64,000 bases of DNA from Rubrivivax sp. Lineage in GTDB: Bacteria > Pseudomonadota > Gammaproteobacteria > Burkholderiales > Burkholderiaceae_C. The stretch lies in contig JAIXRN010000069.1 in the NCBI GenBank assembly GCA_027485165.1, forward strand, positions 25,515-89,514, written 5' to 3'. Below are positions 32,835 through 41,275 of the stretch, one piece after another (positions within the stretch are counted from its first letter, which is position 1; the number at the start of each line of letters is the position of its first letter). The notes beneath the pieces are model-generated. The model had not been told where the DNA came from. It did no database searches and saw nothing but the letters and a program-made list of their open reading frames with translations. The position numbers and the translations under genes are program-made.

Positions 32835-34607
32835 ATGCTGCACCTGCCCACCACCCCCTGGGCCGTGCCCGAAGCCGACGGCCTGCACGTGCTGTTGCTG
32901 GGCGCCCCGGGCACCCGGGGCGACCTGCCCGCCTTCCTGCGTACCCTGCCCGACAACGAAGAACTGCTGCTGCCCCTGCAGCCCCAGGCCCCGGTGACCG
33001 GGCGCCCATGCTGGCGTGGCGTGGTGCCCTGGGACCGCGGCAACGACCTGACGCTTTACAGCTTCGTGCTGGCCAGCGCGCAGGGCCACCGCTGGCTGGC
33101 GGCCGATGGCGAACACGCCGGGGTCCCGCCCGAGAGCCTGCACTTCCGCCACCACCCGCAACAGGCGCCACCCCGCTGGGTGGCCGACCAGGTTTTCTAC
33201 CAGGTGTTCCCGGACCGCTTTGCCCGCGCCAGCCCGGCACGGGCGCTGGACGTGCCGCTGCGGCCCTGGGGCGAGCCCCCGCCGCGGCCAGACGCTGCAC
33301 AGGCCTTCTATGGCGGCGACCTGGTCGGCCTGCGCCAGCAGTTGCCCTACCTGAACGACGAACTGGGCATCACGGCGCTGTACCTGAACCCGGTTTTCGA
33401 CAGCCCCAGCAACCACCGCTACGACACCCGCGACTACACCCGCGTCTGCCCACGCCTGGGCGGCGATGCGGCCCTGCTGGCCCTGCGCCAGGCCCTGCAG
33501 GCGCGCGGCATGCGACTGTTGCTGGACGCGGTAGTGAACCACACGGGCGCTGAACACGCCTGGGCCGCCGACCCCGCAGCGCCGCACTACGCGCGCGGCG
33601 CCGACGGCCAGCGGCTGGGCTGGAAGGGCCATGCCAGCCTGCCCGTGCTGGACTTCGCGCAGCCCGCGGTACGCCAGGCCATCTATGCCGGTCAGGACGC
33701 CGTGCTGCGGCATTGGCTGCGGCCGCCCTGGGCCATCGACGGCTGGCGGCTGGACGTGGTGCACATGCTGGGCGAAGGCCCGGGCGCACGCCACAACGCG
33801 CGGCATGTGCGTGCCCTGCGCCAGGCGGTGCGCGAAGAGAACCCCCAGGCCTACCTGCTGGGCGAGCACTTCAGCGAAGCCACGCGCTGGCTGCAGGGCG
33901 ACCAGGAAGACGGGGCCATGAACTACCACGGCTTCGCCACCCCCGTACGGGCCTGGCTGGCGGGCGCCGAACTGGGTGGCCAGCGCGCCCTGCTGCCCAC
34001 TGACGACTTTGTGCGCGCGCTGGGCGACGCGATCGCGCGGATTCCTTATGCCAACCAGCTGGCGCAGATGAACCTGCTGGACAGCCACGACACGCCGCGT
34101 CTGCTGACCGAACTGGGCGGCGCCAACCCCACCGCGCATGCCCGGCTGGCACTGGCCTTCACCCTGCTGTTCACACGCCCAGGCGTGCCCTGCCTTTACT
34201 ACGGCGACGAAATCGGCCTGGAAGGCGGCCCCGACCCCGACTGCCGCCGCTGCTTCGACTGGGACCGCAGCCACTGGCACCAGGACCTGTGGCAACACGT
34301 GCGCAGCCTGGTGCAGCTACGCCAGCGGCGCGAGGAATGGCGCCGCGGCGCGACCCTGCTGCTGACCCAGGGCAAGGACTGGCTGGCCTATGCGCGCTGC
34401 TCCGGCCAGCAGGCCAGCGTCGTGGTGGTCAACCGCGGCCCCGCGCGGGTGGTGACCCTGCCGCTGGAACAGGTGCCGGTGCCCGTGCAGGCCTGGTGGC
34501 CGGCCCTGCCTGCCGTCGGCCCTGCCCTGCCGGCAGCACAGCCAGCACGTTTGCGGCTGCCTGCGCTGGGCACGGTGCTGCTGCTGGCGGGCGGGGACGC
34601 CGGTTAA
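32835..34607 (+). CDS. malZ: Maltodextrin glucosidase-like GH13 enzyme
   Basis: This 590-aa alpha-glucosidase of family GH13 has MalZ/neopullulanase features. The N-terminal domain (about 1-125) precedes VFYQVFPDRFARA. Conserved region I is LLLDAVVNHTG, region II DGWRLDVVHML (nucleophile Asp), region III LLGEHFSEAT (acid/base Glu) and region IV LLDSHDTPRLL. CLYYGDEIGLEGGPDPDCRR matches MalZ. There is no signal peptide, so it is cytoplasmic, trimming maltodextrins from the reducing end. It stands alone; a hairpin follows its stop. Confidence 0.9.
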   Translation: MLHLPTTPWAVPEADGLHVLLLGAPGTRGDLPAFLRTLPDNEELLLPLQPQAPVTGRPCWRGVVPWDRGNDLTLYSFVLASAQGHRWLAADGEHAGVPPESLHFRHHPQQAPPRWVADQVFYQVFPDRFARASPARALDVPLRPWGEPPPRPDAAQAFYGGDLVGLRQQLPYLNDELGITALYLNPVFDSPSNHRYDTRDYTRVCPRLGGDAALLALRQALQARGMRLLLDAVVNHTGAEHAWAADPAAPHYARGADGQRLGWKGHASLPVLDFAQPAVRQAIYAGQDAVLRHWLRPPWAIDGWRLDVVHMLGEGPGARHNARHVRALRQAVREENPQAYLLGEHFSEATRWLQGDQEDGAMNYHGFATPVRAWLAGAELGGQRALLPTDDFVRALGDAIARIPYANQLAQMNLLDSHDTPRLLTELGGANPTAHARLALAFTLLFTRPGVPCLYYGDEIGLEGGPDPDCRRCFDWDRSHWHQDLWQHVRSLVQLRQRREEWRRGATLLLTQGKDWLAYARCSGQQASVVVVNRGPARVVTLPLEQVPVPVQAWWPALPAVGPALPAAQPARLRLPALGTVLLLAGGDAG

Positions 34608-34629
34608 CAACGACCACACACACTCACTT

Positions 34630-34653
34630 GGGTGCCACCCGTTCGGTGGCCCC
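34630..34653 (+). terminator. Hairpin downstream of malZ
   Basis: GCCACC-CGTTC-GGTGGC with flanking GGG/CCC begins 23 bp past the malZ stop. It lacks a T-run, so it is only a probable terminator. Confidence 0.4.
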
Positions 34654-34717
34654 CCTGCAGGTTTCATACAAGTCAGTGATGCTGTTCTAGGGGTGCGCGG
34701 CTACTGTCGGCGCAACC

Positions 34718-35407
34718 ATGAGCCGTCCATCTGAAGAACCCGAAGATCGCAGCAAGGCAACGGCTCCCACCCAGGACCTCTCAAGCGGCAAGAGCCTGGA
34801 CTTCCTGCCCGACATGCCTTTGGCCAGCATCAGCGACCTGGCCAGCGCCATCGACACGCTGGCGCACCCGCTGATGGCCCTGTTCCCTGAAGGCCTGCTG
34901 CTGCACGCCAACCAGGCAGCGCGCGAACTGCTGGCCCAGGACCAGACCTTTGTGCTGGGCCCGGACCAGCATGTCAGCCCGCGCAGCGTGCAGTACCGCA
35001 GCCCCTTCATCGCCGCGCTGCAGGCCGCTTCGGCCGGCGTGCCGCAGCAGCTGCACTGGGCCGACGGGCCGCTGGGCCTGCATGTCACGCTGCGCCCGCT
35101 GGGCACGCCAGTGGCCGGCACGCCAGCGCCGCCGGTGCTGCTGATGCTGGCCCCGCCCGAAGACACACCTTTCGACGCCATCGGCTTTGCCAGCACCTAT
35201 GGTCTGAGCGCGGCCGAAACCCGGGTGCTGGAAGCCCTGCTGCATGGGCACAAGGCCGAACAGGCGGCTGACCGCCTGGGTGTGGGCGTGGCCACGGTGC
35301 GCAGCCAGATCGCAGCCATCCGCAAGAAGACCGGGCATCGCAGCGTGGCCAGCCTGCTAGCGGCGCTGGGCGAACTGCCCCCCTTGCGCAAGCCCGCGCA
35401 AAGGTAA
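34718..35407 (+). CDS. LuxR-type HTH regulator 1
   Basis: This is a 229-aa regulator. The C-terminal ~65 residues are a LuxR/GerE helix-turn-helix (YGLSAAETRVLEALLHG, then ATVRSQIAAIRKKTG). The N-terminal part (about 35-150) lacks receiver aspartates and resembles a small PAS-like sensor (LAHPLMALFPEGLLLHANQAARELLAQD). The first ~30 residues are polar. It is followed after 107 bp by a second LuxR-type gene of the same layout, then a Crp/Fnr gene. The target and signal are unknown. Confidence 0.8.
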   Translation: MSRPSEEPEDRSKATAPTQDLSSGKSLDFLPDMPLASISDLASAIDTLAHPLMALFPEGLLLHANQAARELLAQDQTFVLGPDQHVSPRSVQYRSPFIAALQAASAGVPQQLHWADGPLGLHVTLRPLGTPVAGTPAPPVLLMLAPPEDTPFDAIGFASTYGLSAAETRVLEALLHGHKAEQAADRLGVGVATVRSQIAAIRKKTGHRSVASLLAALGELPPLRKPAQR

Positions 35408-35420
35408 CTGGATCACCAAA

Positions 35421-35452
35421 CCCGGTCTACGGATTCACTGCCCAAGACCGGG
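35421..35452. promoter_or_regulatory. Inverted repeat between the two LuxR-type genes
   Basis: CCCGGTCT (35421-35428) and AGACCGGG (35445-35452) are perfect arms, 14 bp past the first gene's stop. It may be a terminator stem or an operator for the second gene. Confidence 0.35.
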
Positions 35453-35475
35453 CCCGGTCCCTACAGTCTGTCTCA

Positions 35476-35497
35476 CGGTGCGATAACGAACGCACCG
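35476..35497. promoter_or_regulatory. Hairpin/operator in the leader of LuxR-type gene 2
   Basis: CGGTGCG-ATAACGAA-CGCACCG has perfect 7-bp arms, ending just before the GGGAGA ribosome site of the second LuxR-type gene. It could bind protein or fold in the mRNA leader. Confidence 0.4.
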
Positions 35498-35514
35498 CAC
35501 CAGGGAGATAGACC

Positions 35515-36282
35515 ATGTACCAGATCGTCGGCGCCAAAGCCCAACACCTTCTTGCCGCAGCCATGTTGCCCGGGGCAGCAACCGCCCGGGGTGCGGGCAG
35601 CCACATCGGGTTCGACAACGGTTCGGGCCAGCGCCCACCCGCCGCCGACCGCCGGCATGGCGGCCAGTTCAGCCAGTGGCTGACCCGCATGCTGGACGAG
35701 ATCGACTACGGCATGCTGCTGGTCAGCGCCGAAGCGCAGGTGCTGTACGTCAACCATGCCGCGCGCCACGAGATGGACGACGATCACCCGCTGCAGTTGC
35801 TGGGCCACGCGCTGCGCGCGCACCGCCCGCAGGACGTGGCACCGCTGTACGACGCGCTGGCTGCGGCACAGCGCGGCCTGCGGCGCCTGCTGACGCTGGG
35901 TGAAGGCGAGCACCGCGTCAGCGTGTCCGTGGTGCCCCTGCCCTGCGCCGACGGCGAAGCCGCCAGCGACCGCGGCGCTGGCCAGACCACCCTGCTGGTG
36001 CTGGGCAAGCGCCAGATGTGCGCCCAGCTGTCGGTGCAGGGCTTTGCGCGCAGCATGTCGCTGACACCGACCGAAACCCGTGTGCTGGAACTGCTGTGCA
36101 ACGGCGTGCGCCCGACCGAGATCGCCACCCGCCAGGGCGTGGCCGTGAGCACGGTGCGCACCCAGATCGGCAGCATCCGCGGCAAGACCGGTGCGGCCAG
36201 CATCCGCGAACTGGTGCGCCAGGTGGCGCTGCTGCCACCCCTGGTGGGCGCGCTGCGGGCAGGCGTGGCCACCCGCGCCTGA
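35515..36282 (+). CDS. LuxR-type HTH regulator 2 with PAS-like sensor
   Basis: This is a 255-aa regulator. A PAS-like N-terminal domain (LDEIDYGMLLVSAEAQVLYVNHAARHEM, about residues 60-170) precedes a LuxR/GerE DNA-binding domain (MSLTPTETRVLELLCNG, then STVRTQIGSIRGKTG). It is a distant paralogue of the preceding gene, sharing a 'TxxETRVLExL' start and 'TVRxQIxxIRxKTG' recognition helix. A GGGAGA ribosome site precedes the ATG. It lies 107 bp upstream of a Crp/Fnr gene, so the three may form one regulatory cluster. Confidence 0.82.
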   Translation: MYQIVGAKAQHLLAAAMLPGAATARGAGSHIGFDNGSGQRPPAADRRHGGQFSQWLTRMLDEIDYGMLLVSAEAQVLYVNHAARHEMDDDHPLQLLGHALRAHRPQDVAPLYDALAAAQRGLRRLLTLGEGEHRVSVSVVPLPCADGEAASDRGAGQTTLLVLGKRQMCAQLSVQGFARSMSLTPTETRVLELLCNGVRPTEIATRQGVAVSTVRTQIGSIRGKTGAASIRELVRQVALLPPLVGALRAGVATRA

Positions 36283-36389
36283 AGGCGCACCGCAGGGTGC
36301 CTGGCGCTGTCCCCCGCGGGCGGCGCCCCGGGCCGGGTGGGGCTAGCATTCCGGGTCGCGGCGGGCCTTGAACGCCCACCGCGCCCGAT

Positions 36390-37070
36390 ATGGTTGCCCC
36401 CCGCCCCTTCCCGCCCCGCCACCCCGAAGCTGCCGACCTGCTGGACACGCTGCCCATCAGCGACTCGCTGCGAGCGCTGGCGCGCCGTGGCGAGCGCCGG
36501 CACGCGCGGCGCGGGGTTCAGCTGATCGTCGAAGGCGATGTCGGCGACACGATCTACATCGTGCTGCAGGGCCGCCTGCGCGCCTACAGCGTGGGTATGG
36601 ACGGGCGCGAGATCACCTACGCCACCTACGGCCCGGGCGAATACGCCGGCGAAATGGGGCTGGACGGGGGGCCGCGTTCGGCCCATGTCGAAGCGCTGGA
36701 AAACAGCCTGTGCGCCGTGATCGCGCGCCCGGTGCTGCAGGCGCACCTGAACGAAGACCCGGGCTTTGCCTTCGAACTGCTGGCCAAGGTCATCCGCCGC
36801 GCGCGTGCGGCCACCGTGGGCCTGAAGCAGATCGCACTGAACGACGTCTACGGCCGCCTGAAGGCGCTGCTGGAAAGCCTGGCCGTACCGGCCGACGCGC
36901 AAGGCCGCCGCTGCGTGGACCCGGCACCTTCGCATCTGGAAATGTCGCAGCAACTGGGCTGTTCGCGCGAAATGATCAGCCGCGTGATGAAGGACCTGGA
37001 ACGCGGCGAATACGTCGAAGTCGGCCGCCGGCGCGTGGTGCTGCTGCGCGAACTGCCGGCCAAGTGGTAG
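36390..37070 (+). CDS. Crp/Fnr-family transcription regulator
   Basis: This is a 226-aa protein. The cyclic-nucleotide-like domain spans about 20-140 (GVQLIVEGDVGDTIYIVLQGRLRAY, with GEYAGEMGLDGGPRSAHV resembling the phosphate-binding cassette including R-S-A). A dimer helix and a winged HTH follow (PSHLEMSQQLGCSREMISRVMKDLERG). The EMGLDGGPRSA segment argues for cAMP-type nucleotide binding. No Fnr-type N-terminal cysteine cluster is seen. It is convergent with the M48 peptidase gene, 31 bp away. Confidence 0.88.
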   Translation: MVAPRPFPPRHPEAADLLDTLPISDSLRALARRGERRHARRGVQLIVEGDVGDTIYIVLQGRLRAYSVGMDGREITYATYGPGEYAGEMGLDGGPRSAHVEALENSLCAVIARPVLQAHLNEDPGFAFELLAKVIRRARAATVGLKQIALNDVYGRLKALLESLAVPADAQGRRCVDPAPSHLEMSQQLGCSREMISRVMKDLERGEYVEVGRRRVVLLRELPAKW

Positions 37071-37101
37071 GCGGGCGCCGGGCTCGGGTTCGGGCCCTTG
37101 C

Positions 37102-38037
37102 TCAGGCTTTCGGCGGCCCGAATTCCCGGTTCGGCTTCTCCGCCCGTTGGTAGAGAGGTTCGACCTTGGGCAGCTTGCCCTGGATGTCGCGGATGCGCGT
37201 TTCGCCCGCCGGGTGGGTGGACAGGAACTGCGGCGGCGCGCCCTTGTTGGCGGCCATCATCTTCTGCCACAGCGTCACGCCGGCGGCGGGGTTGTAGCCA
37301 GCGCGTGCGGCCAGGTCCATGCCCACCAGGTCGGCTTCGGTTTCGTCTTCGCGGCTGAACTTCAGCGTCAGCATCTGCGCCCCCATGCCCAGCAGCGCGT
37401 CCCCGGTGCCGCCCAGGCCCAGCACCGAACTCAGCAGGTTGGCGCCGATGCGCGTGGCCGCGGTCTTGCCCATGCGTTCACGCGCATGTTCGCGCAGCGC
37501 ATGCGCGACCTCGTGGCCCATGATGGCAGCGACCTCGTTGTCCGTCAGCTGCAGCTTGGCCAGGATGCCGGTGTAGAACGCGATCTTGCCGCCCGGCATG
37601 CAGAAAGCGTTGATCTGGTCGCTGCCCAGCAGGTTGATTTCCCACTGCCACTGCCGCGCGCGGGCGTTCCAGGGCAGCGCGAAGGGCACCACGCGCTGGG
37701 CGATGGCGCGCAGGCGCTGCACCTGCGGGTGCGTGTCGGGCACCAGGGCGCGCTGCTGGGCGGCTTCGCGCATCATCTGCCGGTACTGCTGCGCGGCGGC
37801 GGCTTCCACCTGTTCGGCCGGCACGAGCTTGGTGAAGCGCGATTCGCGGCCGACTTCGCCGCGCAGGCCGTCGCTGCCGGCTTCAGCCGGCTGGGCCTGG
37901 GCCGCACCCGCCAGCGCCGTGGCGCCACCGGCCAGCAGCAGGCTGGTGAACAGGCGTCGGCCGTGCAGTTCACACAGGCAGGCGCGGGCGTGCAGGGCAG
38001 GGGTCAGGGCGGGGGTATCAGGGGTGAAGTGGGTCAT
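37102..38037 (-). CDS. M48-family metallopeptidase, exported
   Basis: This is a 311-aa zinc peptidase of the Oma1/BepA/LoiP type. After an N-terminal signal-like segment (RLFTSLLLAGGATALAGAAQA), the protease domain has AAIMGHEVAHALREHARER (HExxH) and SREDETEADLVGMDLAARAGY, whose Glu is the third zinc ligand. STHPAGETRI is typical of the family C-terminus. Its likely role is periplasmic protein quality control. The start overlaps the stop of an upstream 69-codon remnant by four bases. Confidence 0.88.
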   Translation of the reverse strand: MTHFTPDTPALTPALHARACLCELHGRRLFTSLLLAGGATALAGAAQAQPAEAGSDGLRGEVGRESRFTKLVPAEQVEAAAAQQYRQMMREAAQQRALVPDTHPQVQRLRAIAQRVVPFALPWNARARQWQWEINLLGSDQINAFCMPGGKIAFYTGILAKLQLTDNEVAAIMGHEVAHALREHARERMGKTAATRIGANLLSSVLGLGGTGDALLGMGAQMLTLKFSREDETEADLVGMDLAARAGYNPAAGVTLWQKMMAANKGAPPQFLSTHPAGETRIRDIQGKLPKVEPLYQRAEKPNREFGPPKA

Positions 38038-38243
38038 GACGCGATGTCGGTGCCGGCGTAGAGCGCATCCAGCGCCAGGGGTTCCAGGCCCGCAGTGGCT
38101 GCGGGCAGCATTTCACCGGTGCCATAGGCCATGGCCGTCATGGCGTGGATGCGCCCGCCCACATATTCGTGGCGCTGCACGCTGGCGTCTTCAAACGCCA
38201 GGTAGTCGAACAGGTGCACCGGTGCGGCAAGGGCTTGAACCAT
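38034..38243 (-). pseudogene. Internally deleted Uma2-family remnant
   Basis: This is a 69-codon frame. The first ~35 residues (FDYLAFEDASVQRHEYVGGRIHAMTA) match the N-terminus of Uma2/DUF820 putative endonucleases, and the last ~18 (GLEPLALDALYAGTD) match the typical C-terminal 'L-x-ALYEGT' ending. The ~120-residue middle containing the catalytic Asp/Glu/Lys core is missing. It therefore looks like a Uma2 gene collapsed by an internal in-frame deletion. The stop overlaps the M48 start (ATGA). It might still be translated as a leader for the peptidase gene. Confidence 0.55.
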
Positions 38244-38327
38244 GGGCCGCAGTTTATCGGTGCACCTGCGGGCAGGGCTACAGTCTGGCCATCGCTGCGC
38301 GGCAGCGTTTCACAGCCGAGGCCGCCC

Positions 38328-38636
38328 ATGCCTGAACCCACCCCAGCCCACCGGGCACCGCCCAGCTTCGCCGAATTCGAAGCCCAGGCCCGCGCCGCCG
38401 GCTTCGACGAAGTGCTGCAGCGCGAATGGGCGCCCGGCCTGGCGTTGGACACCCACACCCACCCCTTCGCCGTGAGCGCGGTGATGACGCAGGGCGACCT
38501 GTGGCTGACCTGCGGCGGCCAGACCCGCCACCTGAAGCCCGGCGACCGCTTCGAGCTGGCGCGCGACGAACCCCACGCCGAACGCTATGGCCCCCAGGGC
38601 GCACAGTTCTGGGCCGCACGGCGGCACGCGGGCTGA
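38328..38636 (+). CDS. Small cupin-domain protein
   Basis: This is a 102-aa single-domain cupin. Motif 1 is LDTHTHPFAVSAVMTQGDLWLTCGG (two His as metal ligands) and motif 2 HLKPGDRFELARDEPHAERYGPQG (third His). No signal peptide is present. Cupins of this size bind a metal and small ligands, and the substrate cannot be predicted. It lies 83 bp upstream of trxC, on the same strand. The ATG at 38328 directly follows a GAGG-like sequence. Confidence 0.82.
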   Translation: MPEPTPAHRAPPSFAEFEAQARAAGFDEVLQREWAPGLALDTHTHPFAVSAVMTQGDLWLTCGGQTRHLKPGDRFELARDEPHAERYGPQGAQFWAARRHAG

Positions 38637-38719
38637 CGGCGTGGCAAGGCGGCCCGCCGCAGCGCACTTGATAACGCTGCACGCTTGAAAGCCCGCCCAT
38701 CGGCCCACAGCTGCGCAGC

Positions 38720-39157
38720 ATGAACACCACCGTCGCGCCGCTGCACCTGCCTTGCCCGCACTGCGGCGCCACCAACCGGCTGCCGCCTGCACGCATCGAC
38801 GAAGCGCCCAACTGCGGCCGCTGCGGCCAGCCGCTGCTGGCCGGGCAGCCGCTGGATCTGGACGACAGCAACTTCGACGCCGTGGTGGCCGCCACGAAGC
38901 TACCGGTGGTGGTGGACTTCTGGGCCGCCTGGTGCGGCCCCTGCCAGGCCATGGCCCCAGCCTACAAACAGGCTGCGCAGCAGCTGGCCGGGCGCGCCCT
39001 GCTGGTGAAGGTGAACAGCGACGACAGCCCGCGCCTGGCGGCGCGATTCGCGATCCGCAGCATCCCCACGCTGGTGAAGCTGCAGGCCGGCCGCGAAGCC
39101 GCGCGCAGCAGTGGCGCGCAGCCGGCGTCAGCCATCGTCAACTTCGCCCTGGCCTAG
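38720..39157 (+). CDS. trxC: Thioredoxin 2 (TrxC)
   Basis: This is a 145-aa thioredoxin with the N-terminal zinc finger of TrxC (CPHC near residue 12 and CGRC near 33) and the redox site WAAWCGPCQAMAP (WCGPC). RSIPTLVKLQAGRE carries the cis-proline. It reduces disulfides in the cytoplasm and is typically oxidative-stress induced. Its TAG stop shares a CTAG with the stop of the convergent acetoacetate-CoA ligase gene, leaving no space for a terminator. Confidence 0.95.
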   Translation: MNTTVAPLHLPCPHCGATNRLPPARIDEAPNCGRCGQPLLAGQPLDLDDSNFDAVVAATKLPVVVDFWAAWCGPCQAMAPAYKQAAQQLAGRALLVKVNSDDSPRLAARFAIRSIPTLVKLQAGREAARSSGAQPASAIVNFALA

Positions 39158-41211
39158 GCACTGGCGTTGGCGCGGCGCTGCGCCAGCGCCACGAACCACT
39201 CCACCGCGTCGGCGTTCGCCATCGCGTCGCGCTTGAACACCGCTTCTGGCGCCGCGCCCAACAGCAGCTTCTTCACCGGCAGTTCCATCTTCTTGCCCGA
39301 CAGCGTGCGCGGGATGGCCGCGACCTGGAAGATGTCGTTGGGCACATGCCGCGCCGACAGGGCCTGGCGGATGGCGCCGCGCAGGCGCTGCTGCAGCGCG
39401 TCGTCCAGCACCAGCCCTTCGCGCAGCACCACGAACAGTGGCATCCAGCTCTCGCGGCCCAGGTATTCCAGGTCCACGACCAGGCTGTCCAGCACCTCGG
39501 GCAGGGCTTCCACGGCGCGGTAGAGCTCCGAAGTGCCCATGCGGATGCCGTGGCGGTTGATGGTGGCGTCGCTGCGCCCGTAGATCACGGCGCCATGGCT
39601 GCCGCTTTCCGGGTGCGGGGTGATGCGGATCCAGTCGCCATGGCGCCAAACGCCGGGGAACATGTCGAAGTAGCTGGCCGTATAGCGCGCATCGCCAGTG
39701 TCGTTCCAGAAGAAAAGCGGCATCGACGGCATGGGCTGGGTGCAGACCAGTTCGCCCACGGCGTCGATCAAGGGCTGGCCGTCTTCCGACCAGGCCTCGA
39801 TGGCTGCGCCCAGGCAGCGGCACTGCATCTCGCCCTTCACCACCGGCAGGCCGCGGTGGCCGGCGACGAAGGCGCCGGCGAAGTCTGTTCCGCCGCTGAT
39901 GGGGTTCAGCCAGATGCGCTGCCCGCCAGGCTGGGGCAGCTGCTGCCAGATCCAGTCGTAGCACTCGTCGGACAGCGGGCTACCGGTGCTGCCCACGGCT
40001 TGCAGGCGCGACAGGTCGGCCAGCTTCATGGGCTCGACACCGGCCTTCAGGCAGCTGGCGTAGAAGGCTGCGCCTGCACCGAACCAGGTGACGCCAGACT
40101 CGGCCGCAAAGTGCCAGAGCGTGCCCCAGTCCGGCGCCTTCGCCGGGCCGCCAGGGTTGCCGTCGAACAGGCAGACGGTGGTGCCGCCCAGCAGCGCCGC
40201 CACCTGCGCGTTCCACATGATCCAGCCGGTGCTGCTGAACCAGAAGAAACGCTCGGGGTGCGCCCGGCCGGCGGCCGTGCTGGGGTGCACGTCGTTGTGC
40301 AGGCTGCCCTTCAGCGCTTCCAGCAGGATGCCGCCATGACCGTGCACGATGGGCTTGGGCAGGCCGGTGGTGCCGCTGGAATAGACGATCCACAGCGGGT
40401 GTTCGAAGGGCAGCCATTCCGGCGCCCAGCCGGCCGGGGCATCGCCTGCCAGCAGGTCGGCCCAATCGTGCGTGGCGTAGCCAGCGCCAGGTACGGACAA
40501 GTCAGCGGCACGCGCCCCAAGGCCCAGCCCGGGCACCAGCACCAGGTGCTGCAGGCTGGGCAGGCCGGCCAGCACCTCGCGCAGCACTGGGCGGCGGTCG
40601 TGTGCTGTGCCGCCCCAGGCCTGGCCGTCGGTGGCCAGCAGCAGCCTGGGTTCGATCTGGCGGAAGCGGTCCAGCACCGCCACCGGGCCCATGTCAGGGC
40701 TGCACACGCTCCACAGCGCGCCCAGGCTGGCGCAGGCCAGGAAGGCCACGATGGTGGGCGGCGTGTTGGGCAGGTAGGCGCAAACGCGGTCGCCGCGCTG
40801 CACGCCCAGCTGCCGCAGCCGTGTGGCCAGCACGGCGACCTGGCGCTGCAGTTCGGGCCAGCTCATCGTTTGCGACGGCAGGCCCTGGGCCTGGCGGGTT
40901 TCACACTGGTAGACGATGGCCGGGTGGCCGGCGGCGTGCGCAGCACCGGCATGCCGCAGCAGCTGCTGGGCATAGTTCACCTGCGCGCCCGGGAACCAGC
41001 GCGCACCGGGCATGGCGCGGCCGTGCGCAGGCGGCACGCACACCGCCGTGTGTGGCGTGGGGCTCTGCAGGTCGAAGTGGTCCCACACGGCCTGCCAAAA
41101 GGCACCGATGTCCGTCACCGACCAGCGCCACAGGGCGTCATAAGCATCGAAGCGCAGGCCACGCTCAGCGGCCAGCCAGGCTTCGAATTGCGCCATGCGG
41201 GTGGGGGTCAT
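39154..41211 (-). CDS. aacS: Acetoacetate-CoA ligase
   Basis: This is a 685-aa acyl-CoA synthetase of the acetyl-CoA-synthetase-like ANL group, with acetoacetate-CoA ligase features: VYSSGTTGLPKPIVHGHGG as the ATP-binding loop, STGWIMWNAQVAALL, LNPISGGTDFAGAFV and the adenylation motif GRSDATINRHGIRMG. The C-terminal catalytic Lys is in TLSGKKMELPVKKLLLG. It makes acetoacetyl-CoA for ketone-body or polyhydroxybutyrate use. It begins 64 bp after the last of six binding-protein genes and may be read from the same transcript. Confidence 0.9.
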   Translation of the reverse strand: MTPTRMAQFEAWLAAERGLRFDAYDALWRWSVTDIGAFWQAVWDHFDLQSPTPHTAVCVPPAHGRAMPGARWFPGAQVNYAQQLLRHAGAAHAAGHPAIVYQCETRQAQGLPSQTMSWPELQRQVAVLATRLRQLGVQRGDRVCAYLPNTPPTIVAFLACASLGALWSVCSPDMGPVAVLDRFRQIEPRLLLATDGQAWGGTAHDRRPVLREVLAGLPSLQHLVLVPGLGLGARAADLSVPGAGYATHDWADLLAGDAPAGWAPEWLPFEHPLWIVYSSGTTGLPKPIVHGHGGILLEALKGSLHNDVHPSTAAGRAHPERFFWFSSTGWIMWNAQVAALLGGTTVCLFDGNPGGPAKAPDWGTLWHFAAESGVTWFGAGAAFYASCLKAGVEPMKLADLSRLQAVGSTGSPLSDECYDWIWQQLPQPGGQRIWLNPISGGTDFAGAFVAGHRGLPVVKGEMQCRCLGAAIEAWSEDGQPLIDAVGELVCTQPMPSMPLFFWNDTGDARYTASYFDMFPGVWRHGDWIRITPHPESGSHGAVIYGRSDATINRHGIRMGTSELYRAVEALPEVLDSLVVDLEYLGRESWMPLFVVLREGLVLDDALQQRLRGAIRQALSARHVPNDIFQVAAIPRTLSGKKMELPVKKLLLGAAPEAVFKRDAMANADAVEWFVALAQRRANASA

Positions 41212-41275
41212 GGGCGGCTCCTTGTCGGGTTGGGCAGCGCCTGCTGCGGCGGGGCGCCGCCTGCAGGCTGGGGCT

